64,000 bases of DNA from Verrucomicrobiota bacterium (lineage in GTDB: Bacteria; Verrucomicrobiota; Verrucomicrobiia; Limisphaerales; UBA1319), in NCBI GenBank assembly GCA_022711435.1, contig JAKLFB010000003.1:62001-126000 (forward strand), given 5' to 3'. Made by a program: the position numbers and the translations under genes. The notes beneath the pieces were generated by a model. That model saw only the letters and a list, made by a program, of their open reading frames with translations, was not told the origin of the DNA and ran no database searches. The number at the start of each line of letters is the position of its first letter. Within the stretch, counting starts at the first letter, position 1. Positions 28,516-39,605 of the stretch are shown here, one piece after another.

Positions 28516-31500
28516 ATGCCGCGACGCGAGGATGTAAAGAAAGTGATGATCATCGGATCCGGTCCGATCGTGATCGGACAGGCTTGCGAGTTCGACTACT
28601 CGGGGACCCAGGCGTGCAAGGCGCTTCGGAGCCTCGGCTACGAGATCGTCCTGGTGAACTCGAATCCGGCGACGATCATGACGGATCCGGGCATGGCGGA
28701 CCGGACCTTTGTCGAACCGCTCAACCTCGAGACCTTGACGGAGATCATCAAGGCGGAGCGTCCGGATGCGTTGCTGCCGAACCTGGGGGGGCAGACGGGT
28801 TTGAACCTAAGCTCGCAGCTGGCGCGCTCGGGCGTGCTCAGCCAGTATGGCGTCCGCATCATCGGGGTGGAGGCCGACGCGATCGAGAAGGGCGAAGACC
28901 GGATCCTGTTCAAGGAGACCATGAAGCGGCTGGGGATCGACATGCCCCGGAGCGAGGCGGTGTTCAATGTGGAGGATGCGGAGAAGGTGGCGGCTCGGCT
29001 GGGGTATCCGGTGGTGATCCGGCCGGCCTACACGCTGGGGGGGACCGGAGGCGGGCTGGTCTACAACGTGGAGGAGCTGCGGACCGTGGCCAGCCGCGGC
29101 ATTGCCGCCAGCATGGTCGGCCAGATCCTCATCGAGGAGTCCGTGCTGGGCTGGGAGGAGCTCGAGCTCGAGGTCGTTCGAGACGCCCGCAATCACATGA
29201 TCACCGTCTGTTTCATCGAGAACGTGGATGCGATGGGCGTGCACACGGGCGATTCCTTCTGCGTCGCGCCGATGCTGACGATCGATCCCAAGCTGCAGGC
29301 CAGGCTCCAGGAGTTCTCCTATCGGATCGTCGAGGCCATCGAGGTGATCGGCGGCACCAACATCCAGTTCGCGCACGATCCCAAGACCGGCCGGGTCGTC
29401 GTCATCGAGATCAACCCCCGGACCTCGCGATCCTCCGCCCTCGCCTCGAAGGCCACCGGGTTCCCGATCGCCCTGATCTCGGCCAAGCTTGCGGCCGGGC
29501 TGACCCTGGATGAGATCCCTTACTGGCGGGAAGGCACCCTCGACAAATACACCCCGTCCGGGGATTACGTGGTCGTCAAGTTCGCCCGCTGGGCATTCGA
29601 GAAGTTCAAGGGGGCCGAGGACAGGCTCGGGACGCAGATGCGGGCGGTGGGCGAGGTGATGAGCATCGGCAAGAACTTCAAGGAGGCATTCCAGAAGGCG
29701 ATCCGGTCGCTCGAGAACGGCCGGCACGGGCTGGGGTTTGCCAAGGATTTCCACCAGCGATCCCTGGACGAGCTGATGGGGCTGCTCAAGGAGCCCACCA
29801 GCGAACGGCAGTTCATCCTGTACGAGGCCCTGCGCAAGGGCGCCTCGGTGGAGGACCTCTACCAAAAGACCTTCATCAAGCCCTGGTTCATCCAGCAGAT
29901 CAAGGAGTTGGTCGATGCCGAACAGGAGATCCTCCGGTTCCGAGGCCAGACGCTGCCGGACAACCGCCTGCGCCAGGCCAAGCAGGATGGGTTCGCCGAT
30001 CGATACCTGGCGCAGCTGCTGGGTACGCCCGAAGCCGAGATCCGCCGCCATCGCATCCGCCTCGGGATCGTGGAGGCATGGGACGCTGTGCCTGTCAGCG
30101 GGGTGGAAAACGCCGCGTATTACTACTCGACCTACAATGGGCCGGACCGGGTGGCGGTCAGCGGCCGCCGGAAGGTCATGGTCCTGGGCGGCGGCCCCAA
30201 CCGGATCGGGCAGGGGATCGAATTCGACTACTGCTGCGTCCATGCTGCGTTCGCCCTGCGCGACGCCGGCATCGAGACCATCATGGTCAACTGCAATCCG
30301 GAGACCGTGTCCACCGATTACGACACGTCGGACAAGCTCTATTTCGAGCCGCTGACGGTCGAGGACGTTCTCAGCATCTACGAGAAGGAGAGGCCCGAGG
30401 GCGTGATCGTGCAGTTTGGCGGCCAGACGCCGCTCAACCTGGCCAACGAGCTGGCTGCAGCCGGCGTCCGCATCCTGGGCACCAGCCCGGACATGATCGA
30501 TCTGGCCGAAGACCGGGACCGGTTCCGCCGGATGATGGAGAAGATGGGCATCCCGATGCCGGAGTCCGGGATGGCATCCAATCTCGAGGAAGCCCTCGAA
30601 GTGGCCCGGCGCATCGGATATCCGCTGATGGTCCGGCCCTCCTACGTGCTGGGGGGGCGGGGCATGGAAGTCGTTTACGACGACGAGATGCTGCAGCGAT
30701 ATGTCGCCGCCGCGGTCGGGATCGCCCCGGAGCGGCCCATCCTGATCGACCGCTTCCTCGAGAACGCCATCGAGGCGGAGGCGGACGCCCTGGCCGACGG
30801 CGTCGATGCCTACGTGCCTGCGGTGATGGAGCATATCGAGCTGGCGGGCATACACTCGGGGGACTCGGCTTGCGCCATTCCGCCGGTCACGTTGCCTGCC
30901 CGGCACATCCAGGCGATCGAGGATTACACCCTGCGGCTTGGCCGGGAGCTGAAGGTCGTGGGTGTCATGAACATCCAATACGCCGTGGCCAACGACCGCG
31001 TCTACGTCCTCGAAGCCAATCCGCGGGCTTCCCGGACGGTGCCGCTGGTATCGAAGGTGTGCAACGTGCCGATGGCGCGCCTGGCCACGCGCCTGATGCT
31101 GGGCGAACGGCTCGCGGGCCTGGGCCTCCACCGCCGGAAGTTCTCCCATGTCGGCGTCAAGGAGGCTGTTCTGCCCTTCGCGATGTTCCCCGAAGTCGAT
31201 CCGGTCCTCGGCCCCGAGATGCGGTCGACAGGCGAGGTGCTGGGCCTGGCGCCGTCGTTCGGGCTGGCCTATTTCAAGGCCGAAGAGGCGGCCGGCCCGC
31301 CCCTGCCCGTCGAAGGCACCGTCCTCATCTCCGTCGCCGATCGCGACAAGGGCGATATTCTCGATGCCGCGCGCCGGTTCCATGCCCTGGGATTTCGGAT
31401 CAAGGCGACGGCGGGCACGCGCGACATGCTGGCCAGCCATGGCGTGCCGTGCGAGTTGAGCTTCAAGATCCACGAGCATCGCCGCCCGCATATCGTCGAT

Positions 31501-31728
31501 GAAATCAAGAGCCGGGAGATCCACCTCATTATCAACACGCCTGCCGGCAAGCAGAGCCAGGCCGATGACGATTACATCCGCAAGGCGGCCATCAAATACA
31601 AGGTCCCCTATCTGACCACCACCGCCGCCGCGCGGGCGTCGGTCCAGGGCATCGCCGAACACCGCCAGGGCCGCGCCGCCGTGAAAGCCCTCCAGGATTA
31701 CCACGCCGCGATCTCGGAGCAGCCGTAA
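28516..31728 (+). CDS. carB: Carbamoyl-phosphate synthase large subunit, full length
   Basis: 1070 aa, the complete two-synthetase arrangement. It makes carbamoyl phosphate from bicarbonate, ATP and glutamine-derived ammonia for arginine and pyrimidines. Seen: N-terminal half KVMIIGSGPIVIGQACEFDY, RPAYTLGGTGGG, EINPRTSRSSALASKATG; oligomerisation linker AEIRRHRIRLGIVEAWDAVP (unusually short before ENAAYYYSTYNG); C-terminal half KVMVLGGGPNRIGQGIEFDY, RPSYVLGGRGMEVVY, LEANPRASRTVPLVSKV; then an MGS-like allosteric domain (LISVADRDKGDILDAARRFH). No carA adjoins it. A second, half-length CarB is encoded at 36136-38001. Confidence 0.96.
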   Translation: MPRREDVKKVMIIGSGPIVIGQACEFDYSGTQACKALRSLGYEIVLVNSNPATIMTDPGMADRTFVEPLNLETLTEIIKAERPDALLPNLGGQTGLNLSSQLARSGVLSQYGVRIIGVEADAIEKGEDRILFKETMKRLGIDMPRSEAVFNVEDAEKVAARLGYPVVIRPAYTLGGTGGGLVYNVEELRTVASRGIAASMVGQILIEESVLGWEELELEVVRDARNHMITVCFIENVDAMGVHTGDSFCVAPMLTIDPKLQARLQEFSYRIVEAIEVIGGTNIQFAHDPKTGRVVVIEINPRTSRSSALASKATGFPIALISAKLAAGLTLDEIPYWREGTLDKYTPSGDYVVVKFARWAFEKFKGAEDRLGTQMRAVGEVMSIGKNFKEAFQKAIRSLENGRHGLGFAKDFHQRSLDELMGLLKEPTSERQFILYEALRKGASVEDLYQKTFIKPWFIQQIKELVDAEQEILRFRGQTLPDNRLRQAKQDGFADRYLAQLLGTPEAEIRRHRIRLGIVEAWDAVPVSGVENAAYYYSTYNGPDRVAVSGRRKVMVLGGGPNRIGQGIEFDYCCVHAAFALRDAGIETIMVNCNPETVSTDYDTSDKLYFEPLTVEDVLSIYEKERPEGVIVQFGGQTPLNLANELAAAGVRILGTSPDMIDLAEDRDRFRRMMEKMGIPMPESGMASNLEEALEVARRIGYPLMVRPSYVLGGRGMEVVYDDEMLQRYVAAAVGIAPERPILIDRFLENAIEAEADALADGVDAYVPAVMEHIELAGIHSGDSACAIPPVTLPARHIQAIEDYTLRLGRELKVVGVMNIQYAVANDRVYVLEANPRASRTVPLVSKVCNVPMARLATRLMLGERLAGLGLHRRKFSHVGVKEAVLPFAMFPEVDPVLGPEMRSTGEVLGLAPSFGLAYFKAEEAAGPPLPVEGTVLISVADRDKGDILDAARRFHALGFRIKATAGTRDMLASHGVPCELSFKIHEHRRPHIVDEIKSREIHLIINTPAGKQSQADDDYIRKAAIKYKVPYLTTTAAARASVQGIAEHRQGRAAVKALQDYHAAISEQP

Positions 31729-32030
31729 AACCGCTGCGCTGTGCCGGCTGCGCTGCGGGCCTGCCGGCGCCCTCCGCCTTTGACTCCTCGGGCGGTACCG
31801 CGTCACCGCGTTGCCGCATGAATTTTTTCTTGACCTGAGACTCCTGAAAAGCACGATAGCCCTGTCCAAGATCCCTGTCGATCTCGGCGGGCCCGTTGCG
31901 GGGGGGCCGATCGCGGGTGTTCTTGCGTTTTTGCGATGTCGTTGCGTCTGCATCAGCCCGGCCTTCCGGCTCTGCCCGTCCTCCAACAAATTGTTGGGCG
32001 CGCCAAGATTGGTGTCCTGATCGCGTATAC
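31729..32030. other. Intergenic region after carB
   Basis: About 300 bases with no gene, repeat or clear terminator recognised. The leader of the zinc-ribbon membrane protein is included. Confidence 0.5.
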
Positions 32031-32402
32031 ATGGATAGAAGCATGAATGCGAAGGATCCATCTGAAGCCGCCGTGCCCCACAAGGAAGCGCCGACAATCC
32101 AATCGCACAAAGGCGTGCTGTGCGAAAAGTGCGATCATTTGAATCCGCCCGGGAGCGAGGCGTGCGAGTGGTGCCACAGGGCGCTCTGGGTGACCTGCGG
32201 CTCCTGCGGCGAGAAAACCCCGATAGCGCTGCCGAGATGCGATTCCTGCGGCCGGCGGATCGACCGGCATGGGCAGCAGCCGCGCGGCTGGAGGCGGATC
32301 TTCTGCGGCGGTTGCAAGCTGACCATCTCGCAGATCGTCCTGATCGGCGTCATCGCCGTCATCCTCTACGTGATCATTTTCGCGCTGCCCAACCTCCTTT
32401 GA
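32031..32402 (+). CDS. Zinc-ribbon protein with C-terminal membrane anchor
   Basis: 123 aa from ATG 32031; ATG 32043 (MNAKDPSE) is equally possible. Two cysteine pairs, CEKCDHLNPPGSEACEWC and CGSCGEKTPIALPRCDSC, form double zinc-ribbon units of the DZR type. A further CGGC precedes a single transmembrane helix (about ISQIVLIGVIAVILYVIIFA) at the C-terminus. Probably a small tail-anchored protein with a cytoplasmic metal-binding head; function unknown. Confidence 0.8.
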   Translation: MDRSMNAKDPSEAAVPHKEAPTIQSHKGVLCEKCDHLNPPGSEACEWCHRALWVTCGSCGEKTPIALPRCDSCGRRIDRHGQQPRGWRRIFCGGCKLTISQIVLIGVIAVILYVIIFALPNLL

Positions 32403-32515
32403 CGGGCCTCTTTGTTCGGGGCGTGCGGACATGACTCTCCGGGCCGATACAGAACGGCACTGTTGATTCGATTGGCGCTTGATCCAGGCCTGGCGATGGG
32501 GCACCTTGTCGGCCC

Positions 32516-33424
32516 GTGAACAGGATCATGCTGCGGATGGGTCCGATGCGGCCGCGGTTTCTGCTGTTGACGCCGGCGTGCGTGCTGGCCGGGCTGGGGG
32601 CGGGGATCTGGCGGACGGGCAGCGCGAGCCTGCTCGATTGCGCGCTGGCCGTGGCTGGCGGAGTGATGGCCCACGCCAGCGTCAATGCGCTCAACGAGCA
32701 TCACGACTTCCGGACGGGCCTGGATCTTCGGACGCGAAGGACGCCGTTCAGCGGGGGGACGGGCACGCTGCCGGCGCATCCGGATCTGGCATCCTGGACC
32801 GGGTGGGCGGGTGTGGGGACGGCCTTGCTGACGGCGCTGATCGGCGCGTATTTCGTGTGGGCGCGAGGCCCGCTGATGCTCCTGCCCGGGCTGGTGGGCC
32901 TGGCCGTCATCGTGGCGTACACGCCTCGAATGACCCGGAATCCATGGCTGTGCCTGATCGCTCCCGGCTTGGGTTTTGGGCCCTGCATGGTGCTGGGGGC
33001 CGAGTATGCGGTTTCGGGTTCCTTTTCATGGGCGGGTTTCATGGCATCGCTGGGGCCTTTCTTTTTTGTGAGCGACCTGCTGCTCCTGAACCAGTTCCCC
33101 GATCGGGAGGCCGACCGGTCGATCGGCCGGGACCATTGGATCATCCGGCATGGGACGAAGGGGGGGGCGGCGGTCTATGGCCTGTTTCTAGCGGGCGGGT
33201 ATGCCTCGATCGTCGCGGGGGCGGCGGCGGGGTTGACGCCGGTCTGGACGCTGCTGGGGTTGCTGACCCTACCGCTGGCGATCCTGGCGGGGCGGAGCGC
33301 CTGGCGGTTCCATGATGACATCCCGCGGCTTCTGCCCGGGATGACCCTCAACGTTCTGGTGAGCATCCTGACACCGGCGCTGGTGGGCATCGGGTTTCTG
33401 GTGTCGTGGCGGGGCGGGCGGTGA
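32516..33424 (+). CDS. UbiA/MenA-family polyprenyltransferase
   Basis: 302 aa, with about eight hydrophobic helices. The two Asp-rich prenyl-diphosphate motifs are visible: NALNEHHDFRTGLD (N-x-x-x-H-x-D-x-x-x-x-x-D type) and NQFPDREADRSIGRDH (DxxxD). The family attaches prenyl chains to aromatic acceptors, as in ubiquinone or menaquinone synthesis; the TPARGxxLDLRTRRTPFSGG-like region resembles MenA-type proteins. No quinone genes adjoin it, so the acceptor is uncertain. Start by the first Met of the frame, MNRIMLRMGPM. Confidence 0.85.
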   Translation: MNRIMLRMGPMRPRFLLLTPACVLAGLGAGIWRTGSASLLDCALAVAGGVMAHASVNALNEHHDFRTGLDLRTRRTPFSGGTGTLPAHPDLASWTGWAGVGTALLTALIGAYFVWARGPLMLLPGLVGLAVIVAYTPRMTRNPWLCLIAPGLGFGPCMVLGAEYAVSGSFSWAGFMASLGPFFFVSDLLLLNQFPDREADRSIGRDHWIIRHGTKGGAAVYGLFLAGGYASIVAGAAAGLTPVWTLLGLLTLPLAILAGRSAWRFHDDIPRLLPGMTLNVLVSILTPALVGIGFLVSWRGGR

Positions 33425-33695
33425 GCCCGCGCGCAGCTGGTGTTCGATCCTTCTCCTTTGGCAAGAGCGGGTACGGCCGAAGCGGCTGCTCCCCGCTAGG
33501 GCATGCGATCGGTGAAGAATCAGGCCTGAAAAAGGGCTTGATTTATCAACGGGGGCTTTTAGAATGGTGCAATGAGCAGGCTATTGCCTCGAGGGAGAGG
33601 CATTGGTCTGCTGGATCGGGCGAGCGCCCATGATGCTCCGACGGAGGCTGCCTCCGAAGTCAGCGAAGGCAGGCCGGGCGGAGAGAGGGGTGGTG

Positions 33696-33771
33696 GCCTC
33701 GGTAGCTCAATTGGCAGAGCAGTTGACTCTTAATCAATTGGTTCTAGGTTCAAGTCCTAGCCGAGGTACCA
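33696..33771 (+). tRNA. tRNA-Lys (anticodon CTT)
   Basis: Acceptor GCCTCGG (33696-33702) pairs with CCGAGGT (one G-T at the end), followed by A and an encoded CCA. The D arm is GTAGCTCAATTGGCAGAGC and the anticodon loop CTCTTAA carries CTT (33729-33731), which reads AAG. The T arm is CTAGGTTCAAGTCCTAG. Short variable loop. Confidence 0.96.
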
Positions 33772-33883
33772 ACGGGTCACATGAGTGCCCGCATCCGGCG
33801 TCCGCAAGGGCCGAGGCGGGTTGATTTCGGCCGGGAAAGGGGGCCGGCGGCCGTGGTTTCAATGTCTGACCCAACCTTTGAAA

Positions 33884-35197
33884 ATGATGCGAAGACATTC
33901 GAGCAATTGGATTCAAGGAGCGTTAATTGCAGCGTGGATCGGATCCGTGGGGGCGGTCGGGGAGGTGATTTACGACAACACGCAAACCGCTTACGGGACA
34001 TTTTATCCGTCGCTGAACGAATTTGGGGACGATGTCATTTTTTCAGACAACCGGACGCTGACGATCACGAATTTTCAGCTTGAGTATTACGCCTACTACA
34101 CGCCGACCAACACGGATCGGACCGTCCAGGTCCGTTTTTACGAGAACGATGGCCAGACGGTGGTTGGGGCTGCTGGGGGGGAAGGGGAGAATTACAAGGG
34201 GCCGGGCACACGGATCTACCAGAGCGATCCGCTTCGCGTTTTTCCCGGGTACAACGTGATCACGCTGCCCGGGCTGAGCGTTCCGGTGAAGAAGCGGTTC
34301 ACCTATACGGTGGAGTTCGAGAACTTCTCGGGCGCGTATCTGGACCAGGCGGGATTGAAGATATTCGATCCGGCGGTGATCGGGGTTGGGTTCAAGGATT
34401 TCTGGCAGTTGGCGCCGGCGGACCCTGAAGATCCCGAGTCGGAGCTGGTCTGGGGGCCGTATCATTTTCCGGAGATGAACCCGCCCGGGAGCTTTGGGGT
34501 GCGGATCGGCGCCACGCCGGGCACGGAGCCGGCCGTCGTGAAAGTCCAAGGTAATGAGGGGGGCGCGGGCCGGGTCATCACCTATCAGGGCCCGAGCATG
34601 GAGAGCGGCGTGCTCGAGTATTCGGATGATGGCGAGACGTGGCTGCCATTGCAGCGGGTGACGTTCCTGGGCCAGCCGGTGGTGGCGGTCGATGAGGAGG
34701 AGGGGCCGGGCAACCGGAGGTATCGGGTTCGGATGCTGGCGGAGACGATGATGCAGGTGATGCCGGGGAGGTGGCTGGCCAACGGGGCGCATTCCTTCCC
34801 CTTGATGGGGCCGCCCGGAAAACGGTTTGCCGTCGAGGCGTCGACCGATCTGCAGAACTGGTTCCCGATCCACACCAACAGCCTTGCCAGCCTGGGCTTC
34901 CAATTCTCCGACACGCAGGCCAAGCTCTTCACGGAGCGCCGGTTCTACCGGACGCGGCTCATGCCGGATCCGGACATCACCGTGACGACCCAGCCGCTGG
35001 CCAACGGCGACGTCATGATGACCTTCAAAGGGCCGCGCGGCAGGATGGTCGTCATCGAGTCCTCGACGGACATGGTTCAGTGGACGGTCGTGACGAGGAG
35101 CACCTTCACGTTCAGCAACGGATCCTTGACGTATGTCGACCGGCAGAAATCGGCCGACGGCCAGACCCTGTATTATCGGGCCCTCCTGATGCCGTAG
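33884..35197 (+). CDS. Secreted protein of unknown function (beta-rich)
   Basis: 437 aa from ATG 33884 (MMRRHSSNWIQGALIAAWIG signal peptide). The N-terminal half (EVIYDNTQTAYGTFYPSLNE ... TITNFQLEYYAYYTPTNTDR) resembles secreted modules that often precede C-terminal sorting tails in this lineage. The C-terminal half holds two strand modules, GPPGKRFAVEASTDLQNWFP ending RRFYRTRLMP and RGRMVVIESSTDMVQWTVVT ending LYYRALLMP. No enzyme motif and no PEP-CTERM tail is seen. Monocistronic, downstream of tRNA-Lys. Confidence 0.75.
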   Translation: MMRRHSSNWIQGALIAAWIGSVGAVGEVIYDNTQTAYGTFYPSLNEFGDDVIFSDNRTLTITNFQLEYYAYYTPTNTDRTVQVRFYENDGQTVVGAAGGEGENYKGPGTRIYQSDPLRVFPGYNVITLPGLSVPVKKRFTYTVEFENFSGAYLDQAGLKIFDPAVIGVGFKDFWQLAPADPEDPESELVWGPYHFPEMNPPGSFGVRIGATPGTEPAVVKVQGNEGGAGRVITYQGPSMESGVLEYSDDGETWLPLQRVTFLGQPVVAVDEEEGPGNRRYRVRMLAETMMQVMPGRWLANGAHSFPLMGPPGKRFAVEASTDLQNWFPIHTNSLASLGFQFSDTQAKLFTERRFYRTRLMPDPDITVTTQPLANGDVMMTFKGPRGRMVVIESSTDMVQWTVVTRSTFTFSNGSLTYVDRQKSADGQTLYYRALLMP

Positions 35198-35250
35198 ACC
35201 GGTTTTGCCCAATATTTCGCGGCGGATTCATCGGCGACGAGCGCGAAAAT

Positions 35251-35267
35251 CAATGGGGTCGCATCTA
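35251..35267. repeat. 80-bp inverted-repeat element, copy C (left arm only)
   Basis: CAATGGGGTCGCATCTA matches the left arm of copy A exactly and is directly followed by the terminus of a MITE-like element, so the arm appears to be broken by that insertion. Confidence 0.7.
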
Positions 35268-35487
35268 AGGGTCTGTGCAAAAATTACTTCCGATTTTGGC
35301 GGGAGCGCCGCCGGGCCAGATGCGAGGCGCAAGGGAGGGAGTGTATCCCCTGCGATACTCGACCGACCGAGCCACGAAGCAGATGGCCCGGCGCCGCCCC
35401 GCCCCTGCGGGCTGGGGGCCTTGGGCGCGCTGGCTGTGTTGCTCCTCGCTCACAGACCGCGCGGGTATGCTCGCTCGTCGCGCCTTG
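35268..35487. mobile_element. MITE-like element, truncated copy 3 (left ~220 bp)
   Basis: From AGGGTCTGTGCAAAAATTAC onward it closely follows the complete element at 14462 through GCTCGCTCGTCGCGCCTTG. Similarity then stops and the right terminal repeat is missing. It is inserted in, or fused to, the left arm of an 80-bp repeat, just past its CTA. Confidence 0.8.
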
Positions 35488-36135
35488 GGACTGGCCGCGC
35501 AACCGACAAGGATCGCAGGCCAAACATAGACCCGAAGCGATAGATGCTTCATCTGCGACGCGGAGTGATTCTCTTGCTCGCTTTTCCTCCTGACGCGGGA
35601 CGCGGGGATCGGGCATGGAAGAACTTCTCGACGTATTTGCCGAGGAGATCGGCTTCGAGGTTGACCTGGGCGCCGGGGGTCCGCTCGCGCAGGGCGGTGA
35701 CCTCGTAGGTGTGGGGGATGATCCAGATCCGGAATCCGCCGGGGATCAGGTTGGCGACCGTGAGGCTGATGCCGTCCAGGGCGATGGAGCCTTTGAAGAC
35801 GACATAGCGCATAATTTCGGGAGGGGCGGCGACATCCAGGAGCCAATCCTGGCCGGACCGCTCCCAGCGGAGGATCGTGCCCAAGCCGTCGATGTGGCCG
35901 GTCACGAAATGGCCGCCGAGCTCGGTGGAGGCGCGCAGGGGGCGCTCGAGATTGACGAGGGAGCCGACCCGGGCGAACTGGAGGTTGGTGCGGATCCAGG
36001 TTTCCTTGAGCAGATCGAAGCGCAGGAGGCGGTCGCGTCCGCGAGGGGTGGCGCCGACGACCGTGAGGCAGCAGCCGTTGACGGCGAGGCTATGGCTGAC
36101 GCGGGCGGTGCGGCCGCAGACTCGGCTGCGAACGG

Positions 36136-38001
<1,866 letters not shown>

Positions 38002-38143
38002 GGTTGCAGGGCGGGCGCCTTCGCCAGGGGCGGGCGCCCGCAGGAGTCAAATGAAAGCCGGTGCGCCGCTGGCTGGCAAGCGTTTTGCGAGGGCGCAGAT
38101 TGACCTGTGCGGGATTGTGGCGTCCGGCGTCCCCGGTTGCGGA

Positions 38144-39514
38144 TCAGGGTGTCTGGCTGCCAGACGACGGCGGATGGTCGGATCCGATCGACACCACGCG
38201 CGCGGCGGCCGCCTTGGGGAAATCGACGATCGTCTCCTTGCCGCCGGCGGTGATCCGGTAGCGGCCGAAAAAGGCGCGCAGCGTGTATCGTCCGCGATCG
38301 TCGGTCCGGCCGCTCTGGCGGGTCCACCACTCTCGAAAGACGAGGTCTCGATAGGCGAGCGCCGCCGGCAGCGGGGTCCAATCCCGGCGATAGAGCGAGC
38401 TGGCGGGGATCCAGTTTGCGCCCTCCCAGAATCCCCACATCAGGATGCCATCGACTCGGGGATGGGCGAAGCAGATCCGGTAATAGTCGGCGAGGGACTG
38501 GGCGCGCTCCTGCTCCTGGGGTTCGGTGAGGCGCAGTTGGCGCTCCCGGTAATAGCGCGATCTCTGGCCGGGCATGTTGAACTCGGTGATGCGGATGGGC
38601 AGGTTGAACTGGGCGAGCTTGTCCAGGGCGTTTCGGAGGGCTATGGGATCGAACGTGTCGCCATGCAGGTGGCCCTGGACGCCGATGCCGGCGATGGGCA
38701 CGCCCTGATCGAGGAGCCCCCGGATGTGGCGGCAGTAGTCGTCGAGCCGCGCACCGGTCAGGATGTCGTAGTCGTTGAGGTAGAGCGCGGCATGGGGGTC
38801 CTCCTGCCGCACCCACTGGGCCATTTGGCGGGTGATGTCGGGGCCCAGGCGCTCCTCGTAGTAGTTGCCATGGATCATCTCGTTGTTGAGGTCGTATTCA
38901 GCGAATCGGCCTCGGAAGCGCCGGCCGATGTCGAGGGCGCGCTCTCGAATCACATCGCGCAGGTCCGCATCGGGCAGGTCCTTGAGCCAGCTCTGGACGA
39001 AGCCGGGGGTGCCCCAGAAGATGTTGTGCCCGCGCAAGGGGATCTGGTGCTCGCCAGTCCAGGCCAGGATGGCCTCGACGGTCGCGTAATCGACGCGGCC
39101 GCGCCGAGGTTCCATCGTGTGCCATTTGAGGGCGTTCTCGGTGACGGCAGCGTTGAAATTGGCCAGGAAGACCGCCCGGTATTTCTCGGCGTCTTCAGGG
39201 GGCATGCGGCCGCTGAAGGCCTGGTTGGCGAGCGCGGCGCCAAACCAGAATTCGTGGCGCAGCTGCTCGACGGCGACATCGCTTCCGGGCGCGGCCTCGA
39301 TGGTCAGGACGCCTTGGCGATGGGCGCGGATGGACGCCTCGAGCTCCTTGATGGCATCCGGAGCGAGCGCGGCGTGGGCGGCCGCGCTGGCCAGGAGGAA
39401 CATGCATAGCGCGGCGGGAATTGCCGGCTGCAGACGCAGGCTTTGGCGGCAGCGCGGGCGGGCGATCGAGGCCGGATCCAGGCCCCGCCGGCGGAACAAG
39501 TGACAGGATTTCAT
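38144..39514 (-). CDS. Endo-1,4-beta-xylanase-like glycoside hydrolase, GH10
   Basis: 456 aa from ATG 39514, with a signal region ending near AAAHAALAP. GH10 barrel: WFGAALANQAFSG, FNAAVTENALKWHTMEPRRG, RGHNIFWGTPGFVQSWLKDL, acid/base DLNNEMIHGNYYE (E212), LYLNDYDILTGARLDDY, GIGVQGHLHGDTFD, nucleophile IRITEFNMPG (E311) and MWGFWEGANWIP. All catalytic positions are intact. The C-terminal 60 residues form an extra small strand domain (RGRYTLRAFFGRYRITAGGK). The preceding CBM-like N-domain is short. It lies 91 bases downstream of a putative glycosidase gene, so both may act on the same plant-type polysaccharide. Confidence 0.92.
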   Translation of the reverse strand: MKSCHLFRRRGLDPASIARPRCRQSLRLQPAIPAALCMFLLASAAAHAALAPDAIKELEASIRAHRQGVLTIEAAPGSDVAVEQLRHEFWFGAALANQAFSGRMPPEDAEKYRAVFLANFNAAVTENALKWHTMEPRRGRVDYATVEAILAWTGEHQIPLRGHNIFWGTPGFVQSWLKDLPDADLRDVIRERALDIGRRFRGRFAEYDLNNEMIHGNYYEERLGPDITRQMAQWVRQEDPHAALYLNDYDILTGARLDDYCRHIRGLLDQGVPIAGIGVQGHLHGDTFDPIALRNALDKLAQFNLPIRITEFNMPGQRSRYYRERQLRLTEPQEQERAQSLADYYRICFAHPRVDGILMWGFWEGANWIPASSLYRRDWTPLPAALAYRDLVFREWWTRQSGRTDDRGRYTLRAFFGRYRITAGGKETIVDFPKAAAARVVSIGSDHPPSSGSQTP

Positions 39515-39605
39515 GGCGGACAGGATTGTTTGCCGAAACGCGCCCGACGCGCGAGGAAAAAGGTTGCCATGAGGCGCCGCGGCCCGGTTGCGAGCCAATC
39601 CCGAG

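Larger units (their letters stand above)
35198..35548. other. Intergenic region with nested repeats
   Basis: No gene. It holds a half copy of the 80-bp inverted-repeat element interrupted by a MITE-like copy, then about 60 bases of non-repeat sequence before the ribE stop (the gene is on the opposite strand). Confidence 0.7.

Noticed and set aside
28807..32097. 1096-codon minus-strand frame opposite carB
   Set aside because: Long open frames opposite highly GC-biased coding sequence are expected; its sequence has no domain, while the plus strand encodes an unmistakable CarB.
33603..33824. Short frame reading VAQLAEQLTLNQLVLGSS
   Set aside because: This is translated tRNA-Lys sequence, a familiar false gene.
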